Positions 26,815-35,665 of a stretch of 64,000 nt of DNA are shown one piece after another (position 1 is the first letter of the stretch; each line of letters opens with the position of its first letter). Source of the DNA: Candidatus Zixiibacteriota bacterium (GTDB lineage: Bacteria > Zixibacteria > MSB-5A5 > GN15 > JACZUZ01). The stretch spans positions 186,001 to 250,000 of the forward strand of contig JAJRPJ010000010.1 in assembly GCA_024280835.1 (NCBI GenBank), given 5' to 3'. The notes beneath the pieces were generated by a model. That model did no database searches. It saw only the letters and a list, made by a program, of their open reading frames with translations, and was not told the origin of the DNA. The translations under genes were made by a program, and so were the position numbers.

Positions 26815-28038
26815 ATGGCTTCTACGGCGAAACAAACATCGATAAAGACGCGCATCGCAAAAAAGAGCGCGTCGCAAGCTCTGAGAACAACACGCCTCAA
26901 AGTGGATTCCCGCAAAACTGTTGTTGCAAAAGCAGTCAAGGCAACTGCGACAAAGTCTACATCAAAGAGAGTGATCAAAGCAGTGGCAAAAACAGCTACA
27001 AAGACAATCAAGAAAGCAGCGACAAAAGCAGCGACAAGAACAAAGATCGCATCCAAGAACGCGACAAGAACTACCACACCGACAACTAGAACGAATGTGA
27101 CCGCTAAGGTATCCAGCGTCGTTGCATCTGTCCCTGAAAGAAGACCAGTAACGATGGCAGCACAAGAGGAACATACAGTGGAAACAATCTTAACGGGCGA
27201 AGAAGTTACAGTTGATGAAATTGTCGATGAGGTGATGACCCCACAAAAGAAACGTCGTGAGCGTCGTTCTGAGTTAGCGGCGTTGGAATGGAAACGTTTC
27301 CAGCGCACAGGTTCTCCAGAGAGCAGACGTCGTTTGCTGGGTTTGTATTTGCCGTTAGTGCGCAGTGTCGCAGGTCGTATGGCAATGGGCTTTCCACGAT
27401 CGGTTGACATTCAAGATTTGATAAACACTGGTGTTTTGGGGCTCTCTGAAGCTTTCAAGAAGTTTGATCCAGACCGTGGTGTCAAATTCGAAACCTACGC
27501 AGTGCCACGTATTCGGGGAGCCATCTTAGATGAACTTCGAGCGTTAGACTGGGTGCCCCGTTCAACTCGCGCTAAAGCGCGCAATATTGATAGAGCAACA
27601 GTCTCACTTGAAAACGATCATGGCCGTCCGCCAACTGAAGATGAATTGGCGGCGCATTTGGAATGTTCTCATCAGGATTTGATGATGGCTATGGGTGATG
27701 TCAGTAGCGCCACGATTCTCTCACTTGATGAAGTGGTGTTTCGTGATGATGAGAATCGCCAGGTTCCACGTATCGAATCTGTCGAAGATAAATCTGAGAC
27801 ATCTGTTCTCAAGAAGGTTCTCAAAGAGGAGATGCGCACATTCCTAAGAGTTGCCATCAACAACCTAACCGATCAGGAAAAATTAGTAATTGCTTTGTAC
27901 TATTTTGAAGAGTTGACCCTCAAGGAAATAGGCGCTGTGATGACAATTTCAGAGTCACGCGTCTCGCAGATTCACACCAAAGGGGTTGGTAAACTTCGCG
28001 GACTCATACAGGAGCGCTACAACGGCCCTGCCGAGTGA
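26815..28038 (+). CDS. fliA: Flagellar sigma factor FliA (sigma-28) with histone H1-like tail
   Basis: Residues ~160-400 are a complete FliA: region 2 ('QDLINTGVLGLSEAFKKFDP', 'RIRGAILDELRALDWVPRSTR'), region 3 ('GRPPTEDELAAHL') and region 4 ('LTLKEIGAVMTISESRVSQIH'). Residues 1-~112 are almost only Lys, Ala, Thr, Ser and Arg, like eukaryotic-type histone H1 tails, and are not part of ordinary FliA (~240 residues). An AAGGA ribosome site lies before ATG 26815, five bases after flhG. The internal ATG 27154 has no ribosome site, so the tail is very probably translated. It should direct late flagellar gene transcription. Confidence 0.93.
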   Translation: MASTAKQTSIKTRIAKKSASQALRTTRLKVDSRKTVVAKAVKATATKSTSKRVIKAVAKTATKTIKKAATKAATRTKIASKNATRTTTPTTRTNVTAKVSSVVASVPERRPVTMAAQEEHTVETILTGEEVTVDEIVDEVMTPQKKRRERRSELAALEWKRFQRTGSPESRRRLLGLYLPLVRSVAGRMAMGFPRSVDIQDLINTGVLGLSEAFKKFDPDRGVKFETYAVPRIRGAILDELRALDWVPRSTRAKARNIDRATVSLENDHGRPPTEDELAAHLECSHQDLMMAMGDVSSATILSLDEVVFRDDENRQVPRIESVEDKSETSVLKKVLKEEMRTFLRVAINNLTDQEKLVIALYYFEELTLKEIGAVMTISESRVSQIHTKGVGKLRGLIQERYNGPAE

Positions 28039-28127
28039 CACTCGACAGCCGCTGAATCAGTTAAGAGAAACTGACGGCGCGAGGGAGAGAGATGGATGGT
28101 TCAAGTTAGATTAGTGGATTGTCGCGG

Positions 28128-28445
28128 ATGACAGGGGATGAGCGCTTGTTGAGAATAGAGCGTGTCGGTGATAAGAAGAACAACGAGAGTAATGACAAAA
28201 GTCAGTCAGATAAACACAAGAAAGACGACGAAAGTCCTAAGCAAGAGTTTGCGGCCGTGATTGTTGATGTTGGAAATTCTGCGACCGTAAAACCCAATAC
28301 AGAAGAGTCTTCAACAGAGACAAAGGTAAGCCAAGCTAAACAAACTGCCAGTTCTGGTGAGATTGAAAATAGCAAGGTTAGCCAAGATAACGATAGCAAC
28401 GATAAAAATATAGAATCGCAAGGTCACATTGACGTGACCGGATAG
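28128..28445 (+). CDS. Small hydrophilic protein after fliA, unknown
   Basis: I do not recognise a family. The predicted ~105-residue protein is highly charged, rich in Asp, Lys, Ser, Asn and Glu, and has no membrane helix. The start 'MTGDERLLRIERVG' vaguely recalls other short flagellar operon proteins. The frame opens at TTG 28119, but ATG 28128 seems likelier; no good ribosome site precedes either. It fits snugly between fliA and the next gene on the same strand, which is the main support. Confidence 0.45.
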   Translation: MTGDERLLRIERVGDKKNNESNDKSQSDKHKKDDESPKQEFAAVIVDVGNSATVKPNTEESSTETKVSQAKQTASSGEIENSKVSQDNDSNDKNIESQGHIDVTG

Positions 28446-28482
28446 GCGCTTTCGCGCCAGAACCTCGGAGGAGGAAAGAATC

Positions 28483-29037
28483 ATGTTTGACTTAGGACTA
28501 TTTGGAATTGAAATCAGTAAGGCGCTGCTCTTGCAGGTTGGCCTGAATGCCGCTGGATATCTCGCCGCAGGTGGGTTGAGTTTGGTGTTGTTCAGTTCAA
28601 TTATTAAGCGTCACCTAAAGAAAATGCTTCCAGAGGTGGTCGCGCAAAGCGCAGAGATTGTTTCGATTAACAATGAACACACCCGAAGCGTTCCGCCTAT
28701 GAGTGAGAGTACAAAAGAAATGCAGCCAACAGCATTGGCTTCCGAGCCAGTTGCTGGATTTGTTTCATTCGATTCTGTCGGTGGCAATCGCATAGCTGCA
28801 AGTCCCATGGTTGTGAACAATAGAGAAAGTGTAGAGAACGCCGTTACGCAGTATCGTGAGACAGAAAACTCTGTGGCTGGTAGTGGCGCCAACGGCTCTT
28901 ACACTCGCAATCGCGCGGATGTAATTCGTTTGGCCAAGGAAATGTTGACTGCAGGTCAATCTAGTGAGCGCGTGCGTGGTGAATTACCGATTTCAGATTC
29001 TGAGCTGCGACTGGTTGAACTTGGTGTGAGACGCTGA
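28483..29037 (+). CDS. SwrB/DUF6115-like single-helix membrane protein
   Basis: The 184-residue protein has one membrane helix near the N-terminus (~15-38), a long Ser/Val/Glu-rich linker, and a C-terminal helix-turn-helix-like segment, 'RADVIRLAKEMLTAGQSSERVR', followed by 'GELPISDSELRLVEL'. That build matches SwrB of Bacillus, which aids flagellar export gate activation, and similar small proteins after fliA/sigD. The resemblance is of architecture and gene position, so function is inferred. AGGAGG lies upstream of the ATG. Confidence 0.6.
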   Translation: MFDLGLFGIEISKALLLQVGLNAAGYLAAGGLSLVLFSSIIKRHLKKMLPEVVAQSAEIVSINNEHTRSVPPMSESTKEMQPTALASEPVAGFVSFDSVGGNRIAASPMVVNNRESVENAVTQYRETENSVAGSGANGSYTRNRADVIRLAKEMLTAGQSSERVRGELPISDSELRLVELGVRR

Positions 29038-29114
29038 CAATCAAGAGCGCTAATTGGCTTTCTCAGAGATAAATACGAGTATAAAATAGAACACAAAACA
29101 TAAAGAAGTGAATT

Positions 29115-30269
29115 ATGGAAACAGCATTTTTCAATACAGCAGTTGAATGCCCCGTTTGTAAGAAAGAGAATAATTTCGAGACGATACGGGTTGGCGCCTA
29201 TGTCGAGTCTGGGCGGGATACAGACTTTTGTCCGACTGATATCAAGTGGCGTTTTCCTGAGTATGAAAACGTTAATCCGCTAGTGTTTTTTGTGGCGACC
29301 TGTCCGAATTGTCTCTATAGCCGAGAGTTCAATGATTCATTCAAGAAATGGCAGAATGATGTCACTTTCAAGACATATCGTCTCAAGCGAGTCAAAGAGC
29401 GTCATCTCGAAGAGTTGGCGAAGGATGGTTCGATCATCAAGCGCCTCGGTGAAATGATCGACTTGAAAAAGCGTCCTAACGAAACGGCAATCGCCAAATT
29501 ACTATTGGCAGTGTATGACGAACAACTCAATGACAGACCTTCGAATTTGGATTTGGGAAGGATGTATATCCGACTTGGTTGGATATTCCGTGGTATGGAC
29601 TCATTCCCTGAAGGCGCTGTCTCTATGGCCAATACAGAAAACGCAGATATTGAATTGAAGGCTTGGTCTGAGGCGCTTCAAGCTTTGTTGAACAACCGAC
29701 AGAGTCTCTTTAGCAAGATGGATTCGTTGCTTTCAGATAAAGAGAGCCGATTTGCTACTGATGCCGAGCGTTGGCGTGAGCTTCAGGAGCGGATTTTGGC
29801 GCACGAGAACAAACTAAGTGGGCTAGAAACGGAATTATCCGAAGCGCTCAACAAACCAAATATTCAATTGGGCGAAGACGAAACTGGTGATGTCGGTTCG
29901 TCAAGTCCTGATGTGTTTTCGCTCATGGCTGCACTGAAGCAACAGTGGGATGGAGTGCCGTTGAACGAACGTGATGCGCTAAGAATGGCTGCTGAAAGTT
30001 ATACACGCGCTCTTGAAGAGGGTAAAGAAGTATCGGCAGGTAATCAGCAGGTTCAAGTGTGCTATTTGATTGCTGAAATCTCTCGCCGTATTGGTATGCA
30101 CGCTGAGGCGCGGGACTTCTTCAATAGCGTCCTAAAAGTCGGTCAAGAATTTGTACGTCGGTATCAGAGTGATAAGTCTCGAACCGCCTTGGCGCGTAGG
30201 ATATTGGAACTTGCCATGGAGCAAAGTCAAATTAACCGTGAAGCGATGAAACAGGCAGCGGTAAATTAA
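29115..30269 (+). CDS. DUF2225 family protein with two CxxC pairs
   Basis: Residues 12-15 ('CPVC') and ~63-66 ('CPNC') suggest a zinc ribbon. The N-terminal third ('FNTAVECPVCKKENNFET', 'FVATCPNCLYSREF') and the helical part after it fit the DUF2225 family of unknown function. The remaining two thirds are alpha-helical, TPR-like, with a helix pair near 'LGRMYIRLGWIFRGM' and 'VCYLIAEISRRIGMHAEARDFF'. No signal peptide, so cytoplasmic. Its place in the flagellar stretch suggests a link to motility, but none is known. Confidence 0.8.
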   Translation: METAFFNTAVECPVCKKENNFETIRVGAYVESGRDTDFCPTDIKWRFPEYENVNPLVFFVATCPNCLYSREFNDSFKKWQNDVTFKTYRLKRVKERHLEELAKDGSIIKRLGEMIDLKKRPNETAIAKLLLAVYDEQLNDRPSNLDLGRMYIRLGWIFRGMDSFPEGAVSMANTENADIELKAWSEALQALLNNRQSLFSKMDSLLSDKESRFATDAERWRELQERILAHENKLSGLETELSEALNKPNIQLGEDETGDVGSSSPDVFSLMAALKQQWDGVPLNERDALRMAAESYTRALEEGKEVSAGNQQVQVCYLIAEISRRIGMHAEARDFFNSVLKVGQEFVRRYQSDKSRTALARRILELAMEQSQINREAMKQAAVN

Positions 30270-30301
30270 GCGTCTCTGTAGAATCAAGAGTGTTCAAGAC
30301 A

Positions 30302-31066
30302 ATGGCTACACAAAGCGATTCAAAAAGAAGAAAACGACCCGAATCTTGCGTCAGCAATTTGGGCGTTGGGGATAAAATTCAAGTGCGGTTCATGAAGGAC
30401 GTGGAAAACACCACGTTTGAGACTCGTGTTGATGATTTTTCCGATAGAACTTTGTATGTGTCGTTTCCTGATGCCAAGCAAAAGCTCCGCTATGGCGAGC
30501 GTGTCGAATGTACTTTTACGCGAGATCAAGGTCTGTATAAATTTGATGGCATACTGGATACTGGAATTCACTCTGGTAGACAGTCACTAACTATTCGTGT
30601 GCTCAGCGGCGCTCGTCTAACACAGCGTCGCACCGCAGTGCGTGTGCCTGTGCGTTTGAATTTGGATATAGCCGTCATCAACAGGCCGATTGAAGATCCA
30701 GTAGACATTGACGCTTTAGAATGGGAAGAGTCAGTTTCAGATAATTTTTCATTCTCGGGGATTTTGACCAGAGCAACTCCGTCCTGTGTGGTCGGTGATT
30801 TGCTTGCTTTGCGGTTTGATAGAGAACAGTTGCCGATGGCGCCTGAGTTCATGCTGGCTTCATGGAGAAGGCTTCACCGCATGGGAAGTGTAAACTATGT
30901 GGGCTTGGAATTCATATCTCGCAGAAGCATGAAATCATACTTGATGCCAGAAGAAATTCTCTTGATTCCTGAGGAACTCAAGAAACTCAGTGAAATGATA
31001 GCCAACAAGCTCAGCGCTTATGTCTTTGAGTATGAGCTGAAGATGCGACAAGAGGGCCGATTGTAG
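30302..31066 (+). CDS. YcgR-type PilZ protein (c-di-GMP binding)
   Basis: An N-terminal YcgR-like beta domain (~15-95) is followed by a PilZ domain with the RxxxR motif in 'QRRTAVRVPV' and the (D/N)xSxxG motif in 'NFSFSG'. Both match the c-di-GMP binding consensus. In known systems such proteins slow or bias the motor. A GTG at 30290 could start four residues earlier, but ATG 30302 has AAGAG 11 nt upstream. It is the first of two PilZ genes here, and an HD-GYP phosphodiesterase lies at 55.4-57.0 kb. Confidence 0.85.
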   Translation: MATQSDSKRRKRPESCVSNLGVGDKIQVRFMKDVENTTFETRVDDFSDRTLYVSFPDAKQKLRYGERVECTFTRDQGLYKFDGILDTGIHSGRQSLTIRVLSGARLTQRRTAVRVPVRLNLDIAVINRPIEDPVDIDALEWEESVSDNFSFSGILTRATPSCVVGDLLALRFDREQLPMAPEFMLASWRRLHRMGSVNYVGLEFISRRSMKSYLMPEEILLIPEELKKLSEMIANKLSAYVFEYELKMRQEGRL

Positions 31067-31167
31067 GTCGTGCGCTAGGGATTCGCCAAAATTGGATTTC
31101 TCTGAAGCAGATTAGAAAAAAACAAAAACGAAGCTTGAATATCTAACTAGGAAAGACTGGATCAAGA

Positions 31168-31659
31168 ATGGGATTGGTAAACAAAATGCAGCTACTGGAT
31201 GGTACAGTCGAGGTGCGCTCTCCGTTCAAACTCGAAACAGACGGTAACCGTAAATACATTCGTCTGGAACTTGCTGAGCCTGTAACTTTTCGAGAGATAA
31301 AACAACCTGGTGATTCTTTTGCTCCCCAAGGGGTCGACGAACTGCGGCAGGGGAGTATTCTGAATCTGTCCTCAGGTGGAGCTTTGATTGACTCGGCAGA
31401 TGTTGTTGCTGGCGGCTCATTAATCGCAATGTCTTTTAAACTGCAAGGCGATATCGAGCTTTCAGATGTGTTAGCAATTGTTAGAAGAGTTGAAATCGTT
31501 GATGGCTCCGCACTGATGGGTGTTGCATTTGTCGGTAGAGAGCAGTTAATGGATGTGCTTTCAGGGGCCGAGCTTGAGCTATTGGATTCTCGCTTCAAGC
31601 GTTTTGAAATGCAGGCGGCAAATGTTTTAGCAGAGTTTATCACAACAGAAGAAAACTAG
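31168..31659 (+). CDS. Short PilZ-domain protein
   Basis: The 163-residue protein has 'RKYIRLE' (RxxxR) and 'NLSSGG' (NxSxxG), the c-di-GMP binding motifs, separated by the normal ~32 residues, and a helical C-terminus. It lacks the YcgR N-terminal domain. It follows the larger PilZ gene, so the two may report the same signal to different partners. Function is inferred from the domain. Confidence 0.83.
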   Translation: MGLVNKMQLLDGTVEVRSPFKLETDGNRKYIRLELAEPVTFREIKQPGDSFAPQGVDELRQGSILNLSSGGALIDSADVVAGGSLIAMSFKLQGDIELSDVLAIVRRVEIVDGSALMGVAFVGREQLMDVLSGAELELLDSRFKRFEMQAANVLAEFITTEEN

Positions 31660-31706
31660 TAAGGCAGAATGTTCGTCACGGCTAGAGAAGTGTTTGGAGT
31701 ACATAA

Positions 31707-32360
31707 ATGGAATTTTCGAAAAACATAAGAAATTTGTCAAATAGAATTGACGCCAACGGCAGGATGATTGCATTGGCTGTTTGGCTTTGTGTAAGCTTCA
31801 TCTTTGTCCAGAATTCTGGCGCAGGTAATTTGTATGCTTTGTTGCATGTGGAGAAGCCTGTTTCCGCTTGGAGTGATTCTGATTTTGCGGCCAAACTCTT
31901 GGATAGGCTTTCTGGTTATCGGGGAGTCGAATTTGAAGTGATTGCTGATTCAAATTGGCAGACAAGTCCTTCGGCGACAAATTATGTGAGTTCCGATTAC
32001 TTAGCTAAAGTTGGAGCGGAGTATCGTGCGCGCTATGTCATAGTTCTTGAGAATGTGACAGAGGAGTTGGAGACGCGCAAAGGACTTTCTATTCCACTAT
32101 TGCTTTCTCGTTATTCTGAAGTTGCTGTTCTCAGGGGTACATTGAGAATAATTGACTCAGAAAAAGGGCGGATGGTTGTGCAGAAGGATTTTGAGGTAAC
32201 ACTCAAGAGCAAATCTAGCTGGCAAGCGCTTGACGACGACCCCAATGTCTCTGGATTGCGAACGGCGGCTTCCGAGAAGCAAAGGCTATTTTCGAATCTT
32301 GAATGGCGCGCTGCCGACAAATTGGCTAATGAAATTCTCAAGAAAATGAAATTGAAGTAA
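31707..32360 (+). CDS. Exported protein of unknown function
   Basis: No family is recognised. The 217-residue protein has a hydrophobic signal-type segment (~22-40, 'IALAVWLCVSFIFVQNSGAG') after a basic N-terminus, so it is exported. The mature part alternates strand and helix, with 'ARYVIVLENVTEE' and 'AVLRGTLRIIDSEKGRMVVQKDFEV', which resembles envelope proteins that sense or assemble other components (CsgG- or FlgT-like layout), but similarity is too weak to name. It lies within the flagellar accessory stretch. Confidence 0.6.
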   Translation: MEFSKNIRNLSNRIDANGRMIALAVWLCVSFIFVQNSGAGNLYALLHVEKPVSAWSDSDFAAKLLDRLSGYRGVEFEVIADSNWQTSPSATNYVSSDYLAKVGAEYRARYVIVLENVTEELETRKGLSIPLLLSRYSEVAVLRGTLRIIDSEKGRMVVQKDFEVTLKSKSSWQALDDDPNVSGLRTAASEKQRLFSNLEWRAADKLANEILKKMKLK

Positions 32361-32444
32361 CACCCCAAAATATAACGAGTGGTTTGGCTAGTCGGTTTGA
32401 CCAACAGGAACGATCATTCGGCACATATTGGATTAGGATAGAGC

Positions 32445-32939
32445 ATGACAAATGATGATAAAACTTCTCACGAGAGTGACAAAGATGCGATTACATCGGC
32501 AAGTGTGACAAAAGCAGAATTTGGAGTCGATGACTTTACTCAGGAATCGGAAAGCACCCCTGAGGGTATTGCTAGTAGCGCCGAAGTTAAAGAACGGTTG
32601 CGTCGAGCAGACGCTCTGCAAAGCGCCAAACGAGCTTTGGATTTGGCGGATCAGCTAAAATTGGTCTCACTAAATGTCGCAATTGAATCTGCAAAAACGC
32701 GAACAGCTTCGGTAGACCTAAAACAGGTAAAGCAAGATCTTTCGACTTTGACCAACAAAGCGGTAAAAGCATCGCGTGAAATCGGGGGCATGATTAATGC
32801 CATCAATTCCGGTGAACCGATTGTGTCCAGCCAGGACAGTGATTTTCGTAAGGCAGTGCAATTGAAACAAGAGCTAAAGGCGATACTAGATCAAAGCCAA
32901 CGTGTACTTGATAGTATCGATCGACTTGAGTCTCGCTAA
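32445..32939 (+). CDS. Miniature methyl-accepting-like signalling protein
   Basis: Residues ~66-120, 'LADQLKLVSLNVAIESAKTR' and then 'VKQDLSTLTNKAVKASREIG', resemble the cytoplasmic tip of chemoreceptors ('[20 protein letters not shown]' ... 'RKLAERSAKATKEI'). The usual GRGF turn is replaced and no HAMP, ligand or membrane segment exists. The protein is thus a 164-residue, soluble, degenerate receptor-tip hairpin with an acidic N-terminus. It might bind CheW, CheA or a flagellar part. It precedes two receiver domains. Confidence 0.65.
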   Translation: MTNDDKTSHESDKDAITSASVTKAEFGVDDFTQESESTPEGIASSAEVKERLRRADALQSAKRALDLADQLKLVSLNVAIESAKTRTASVDLKQVKQDLSTLTNKAVKASREIGGMINAINSGEPIVSSQDSDFRKAVQLKQELKAILDQSQRVLDSIDRLESR

Positions 32940-33002
32940 GTTACCATGAACCCGAGACTCTAATATGAGTACAGAAATAGAAGTGGCCTGGAGGCGCTAA
33001 AG

Positions 33003-33443
33003 ATGCAAAACAAATTTAAGTTGAAGCAATGTGAAAGAATAGCTGCCTTAGCGGACAAGCGGCAGCGGACTTTTCGTGGTTTAGTCATTGATGACGAGCC
33101 ATGGGTTGGTAGTGTACTACAAGAGTTCTGTGAACTAGCGCCCGAACTCAGTGTAGATTTGTGCTACAATGGCTTGGAGGCAATCGAAAAAGCGAAAGAG
33201 TACGACTATGATTTTGCTACAGTAGATTTAGTGATGCCAGAACTCTCTGGGGTCGAAACAGTCAAGCGCTTGAAAGCGATAAATCCGCACTTGCCCATAA
33301 TGATTGTCACCGGAAATGCCACAGACAAATTGAAGCGTGAGTCTGGTTGCGCTGGCGCTCGGATTATTCTCGAAAAGCCAGTGGGGATAGAAGAATTCCT
33401 AGACAGCGTCGCCGATTTAATAGGCGAACATAGTTCAATTTGA
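33003..33443 (+). CDS. Stand-alone response-regulator receiver domain
   Basis: The 146-residue protein is essentially one receiver domain: acidic pocket 'IDDEP', phospho-acceptor Asp in 'ATVDLVMPE', Thr in 'IVTGNA' and Lys in 'LEKPV'. It has a 20-residue Lys-rich lead and no output domain, so it likely acts like CheY or as a phosphotransfer step. A second such gene follows at 33621. Confidence 0.88.
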   Translation: MQNKFKLKQCERIAALADKRQRTFRGLVIDDEPWVGSVLQEFCELAPELSVDLCYNGLEAIEKAKEYDYDFATVDLVMPELSGVETVKRLKAINPHLPIMIVTGNATDKLKRESGCAGARIILEKPVGIEEFLDSVADLIGEHSSI

Positions 33444-33525
33444 AACACAATTGAGCGCTTTTAACACCGCCGTGTGCATTCGCGGGTGACTTTTCCAATT
33501 GAAAATATCTAAATGGAATATGCTC

Positions 33526-33553
33526 TAAGCGGAATTAACTTATGGGCCGATAT
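33526..33553 (+). promoter_or_regulatory. Weak sigma-28-like promoter
   Basis: TAAG (33526) and GCCGATAT (33546) resemble the sigma-28 boxes TAAA and GCCGATAA, but the spacer is 16 instead of 15. It lies ~70 bp before the receiver gene at 33621 in a window that encodes FliA. The match is marginal. Confidence 0.25.
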
Positions 33554-33620
33554 ATATAGTGATGAACATGATAATCCATATCGACAGCATGCAATCTGTA
33601 AGAGAACTGCGGGAGGGCTG

Positions 33621-34061
33621 ATGCTTGGAAGTCTAAAAGTATTAGTTGTTGACGACGAAGAAACATTAAGAAATCTTCTGAAAAGTATTCTTGAACGTGA
33701 AGGCTATTCCGTTGAGTGTGCTCGAAGTGTCGAAGAGGCGCGCTCTGCGCTTCGCGCTAAGGAATTTCATGTGGTTGTTTCCGATATCAAAATGCCAAAA
33801 GAAAATGGCTACAAATTGCTAGAGTTCATCAAGAAGGAGTTTCCTGCTCTTGGTGTTATTCTGATGACAGGTTATGGCGACATGTACACTGTCAAAGACG
33901 CGATCCTCTTGGGGGCTGATGAGTACATTACAAAGCCATTCAAGGGGTTCGAAATTGCGGTAATAGTCGAGCGTGTCTACTGGAGAATGCGTATGCCGAA
34001 GCAAGAATCAGCTGCTCTTCTATCTGGTCCGCAAAATCCAGCATCCGACGATTCTCTATAA
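33621..34061 (+). CDS. Second stand-alone receiver domain
   Basis: This protein has 'VVDDEET', phospho-acceptor Asp in 'VVSDIKMP', 'LMTGYGD' and Lys in 'ITKPFKG', so it is an active-type receiver. A frame extending back to 33513 exists, but GGGAGGG lies just before ATG 33621, so I use 146 residues. The last ~25 residues are a polar tail, with no output domain. It probably works with the neighbouring receiver, the receptor-like protein and FapA. Confidence 0.88.
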   Translation: MLGSLKVLVVDDEETLRNLLKSILEREGYSVECARSVEEARSALRAKEFHVVVSDIKMPKENGYKLLEFIKKEFPALGVILMTGYGDMYTVKDAILLGADEYITKPFKGFEIAVIVERVYWRMRMPKQESAALLSGPQNPASDDSL

Positions 34062-34075
34062 CGGAACTTGATATT

Positions 34076-35521
34076 ATGAATGTCAAAATATCTACCTCGC
34101 AAAACGACACTGATTCAACTGCTTCTCGTATTGCCCTAGAAATCAGTAGCGATCAACTCACGGCCCGCGTTCGACTTCCGCGCTTGAAAAGCTCAGAAGA
34201 ACAGATTACCGAAGAGGAAATTCGGGATAGACTAGAGCGCGCTGGTGTTGTCTTCGGTCTGTTAGATGCAACCATTGCGATCCTACCCAAAGAGGGGCCA
34301 TTTGAGGAGCTAGTGACAATAGCTGAGGGTGAGCCGCCTGTTGCTGGGCTTGACGCGCAAATTGCCTACATGTTCGACCCAGCCCCAGATCACAGTCCGA
34401 AAGCCGATGCAACTGGGAGAATCGATTATCGTGAAGTAAATTTCTTGCAAGGTATCGAGGAGGGGCATGTGTTAATGAGAAAAACACCTGCGACTCCTGG
34501 AACTCCTGGCAAAGGTGTTTCTGGTGAAGCTATCTCTGCTGTTGAGGGTAAGGATAGGTTACTGCAAAAAGGCACCAACACCGAAGTATCCGAAGATGGT
34601 TTAGAGTTGAAAGCCACAGTTAGTGGAGCAATTGTTTTCACACGCGGCAATCAGGTGTCTGTGCGTGATGTAGTCACGATTTCTGAGGATGTTGATTACT
34701 CCACGGGGAATATTCACTCACCTGGTTCGGTGAGGATTAACGGAGATGTTAGAGCGGGATTCAAGGTCCATGCCGAGGGCGATATTGAGATTTACGGTTC
34801 CGTTGAGGATGCTGAGGTTATTGCTAAAGGCAACATTCTGATAAAGTCTGGTTTTATGGGACGCGGTGAGGGCTTGGTAAAAGCCGAAGGCAATGTGACA
34901 ATTCAACATGTCGAAGGACAGCATATTATCGCAGGGCATGACATCAAGATCGGTGGTGACGCTCTTAACGCACGCCTTGAAGCAGGTAGTAAAGTAGTTG
35001 TGACGTCTTCTGAAGGACGAATCAGTGGTGGAGAAATCATCGCCGAAAAGGAAGTCAAAGCTGCGTTCCTCGGTAGTGAAGTTTGGACAGCGACTGTCAT
35101 AAAAGTCGCTGGCGATGAGAAATTGCGTCAGGAACTTGCAGAGGTTGATGAAGAGATGGAGCGTCTGCAAGAAGACTCGGCGAGGGTCAAGAAGGCGATT
35201 TATAGTTTGGCAAGATTGGAGTTGAATGGCGCCTTGCCAGAAGCTCAGAAGGATGCGCTCGATAAATTGCGGACCTTTAGCAAGGATCTACCAGCGAATA
35301 TTGAAGGTCTTGAAGATATCAAAAGTAAGTTGACCGCAGAAATAGAGGCCTTGCAAGACGCCAAAATTATCGCCACTCATACTCTTTACCCAGGTGTCAA
35401 AGCTCAATTTGGCATCGTTTACAACGATGTCAAAGAAGAGCGCGGGCCGACTTCGATGTGTTGCTATTCGGGCCGAGTTGTGATGGATCCCTATGACGCC
35501 AAGCAGGACAAATCGCAATAA
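34076..35521 (+). CDS. fapA: FapA/DUF342 flagellar assembly protein A-like
   Basis: The 481-residue protein shows the DUF342 layout: an N-terminal domain, 'RIDYREVNFLQGIEEGHVLMRK.PATPGTPG' (~120-150), a right-handed beta-helix stretch with many Gly/Val repeats ('GSVRINGDV', 'GDIEIYGSV', 'GNVTIQHVEGQ', ~200-330) and a C-terminal coiled coil. FapA is reported in Vibrio to affect polar placement of flagella; the molecular task is not settled. It is the last gene of the flagellar stretch and no clear terminator follows. Confidence 0.85.
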   Translation: MNVKISTSQNDTDSTASRIALEISSDQLTARVRLPRLKSSEEQITEEEIRDRLERAGVVFGLLDATIAILPKEGPFEELVTIAEGEPPVAGLDAQIAYMFDPAPDHSPKADATGRIDYREVNFLQGIEEGHVLMRKTPATPGTPGKGVSGEAISAVEGKDRLLQKGTNTEVSEDGLELKATVSGAIVFTRGNQVSVRDVVTISEDVDYSTGNIHSPGSVRINGDVRAGFKVHAEGDIEIYGSVEDAEVIAKGNILIKSGFMGRGEGLVKAEGNVTIQHVEGQHIIAGHDIKIGGDALNARLEAGSKVVVTSSEGRISGGEIIAEKEVKAAFLGSEVWTATVIKVAGDEKLRQELAEVDEEMERLQEDSARVKKAIYSLARLELNGALPEAQKDALDKLRTFSKDLPANIEGLEDIKSKLTAEIEALQDAKIIATHTLYPGVKAQFGIVYNDVKEERGPTSMCCYSGRVVMDPYDAKQDKSQ

Positions 35522-35595
35522 TCCGCCGATTTCTGTATTTTTTATCTGCTTTTCCCGCACAATGGTCCGCTTTCAACATGCATTTCCCCAAGTGA

Positions 35596-35624
35596 TTGAC
35601 AATTTGGCTGTGCTCGCGTATTAT
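35596..35624 (+). promoter_or_regulatory. Sigma-70-type promoter for tRNA-Ser
   Basis: TTGACA (35596-35601) and TATTAT (35619-35624) are separated by exactly 17 bp, about 41 bp upstream of the tRNA 5' end. This is the best promoter in the window and fits a stable RNA gene. Confidence 0.85.
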
Positions 35625-35665
35625 CGAGCGAAGAGATGCCTTGTTTTTGGGTGTCGAATATAGCT

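Noticed and set aside
27154-28038. Shorter FliA beginning at the internal ATG
   Set aside because: No ribosome site lies before it, while the upstream ATG has one and is five bases after flhG.
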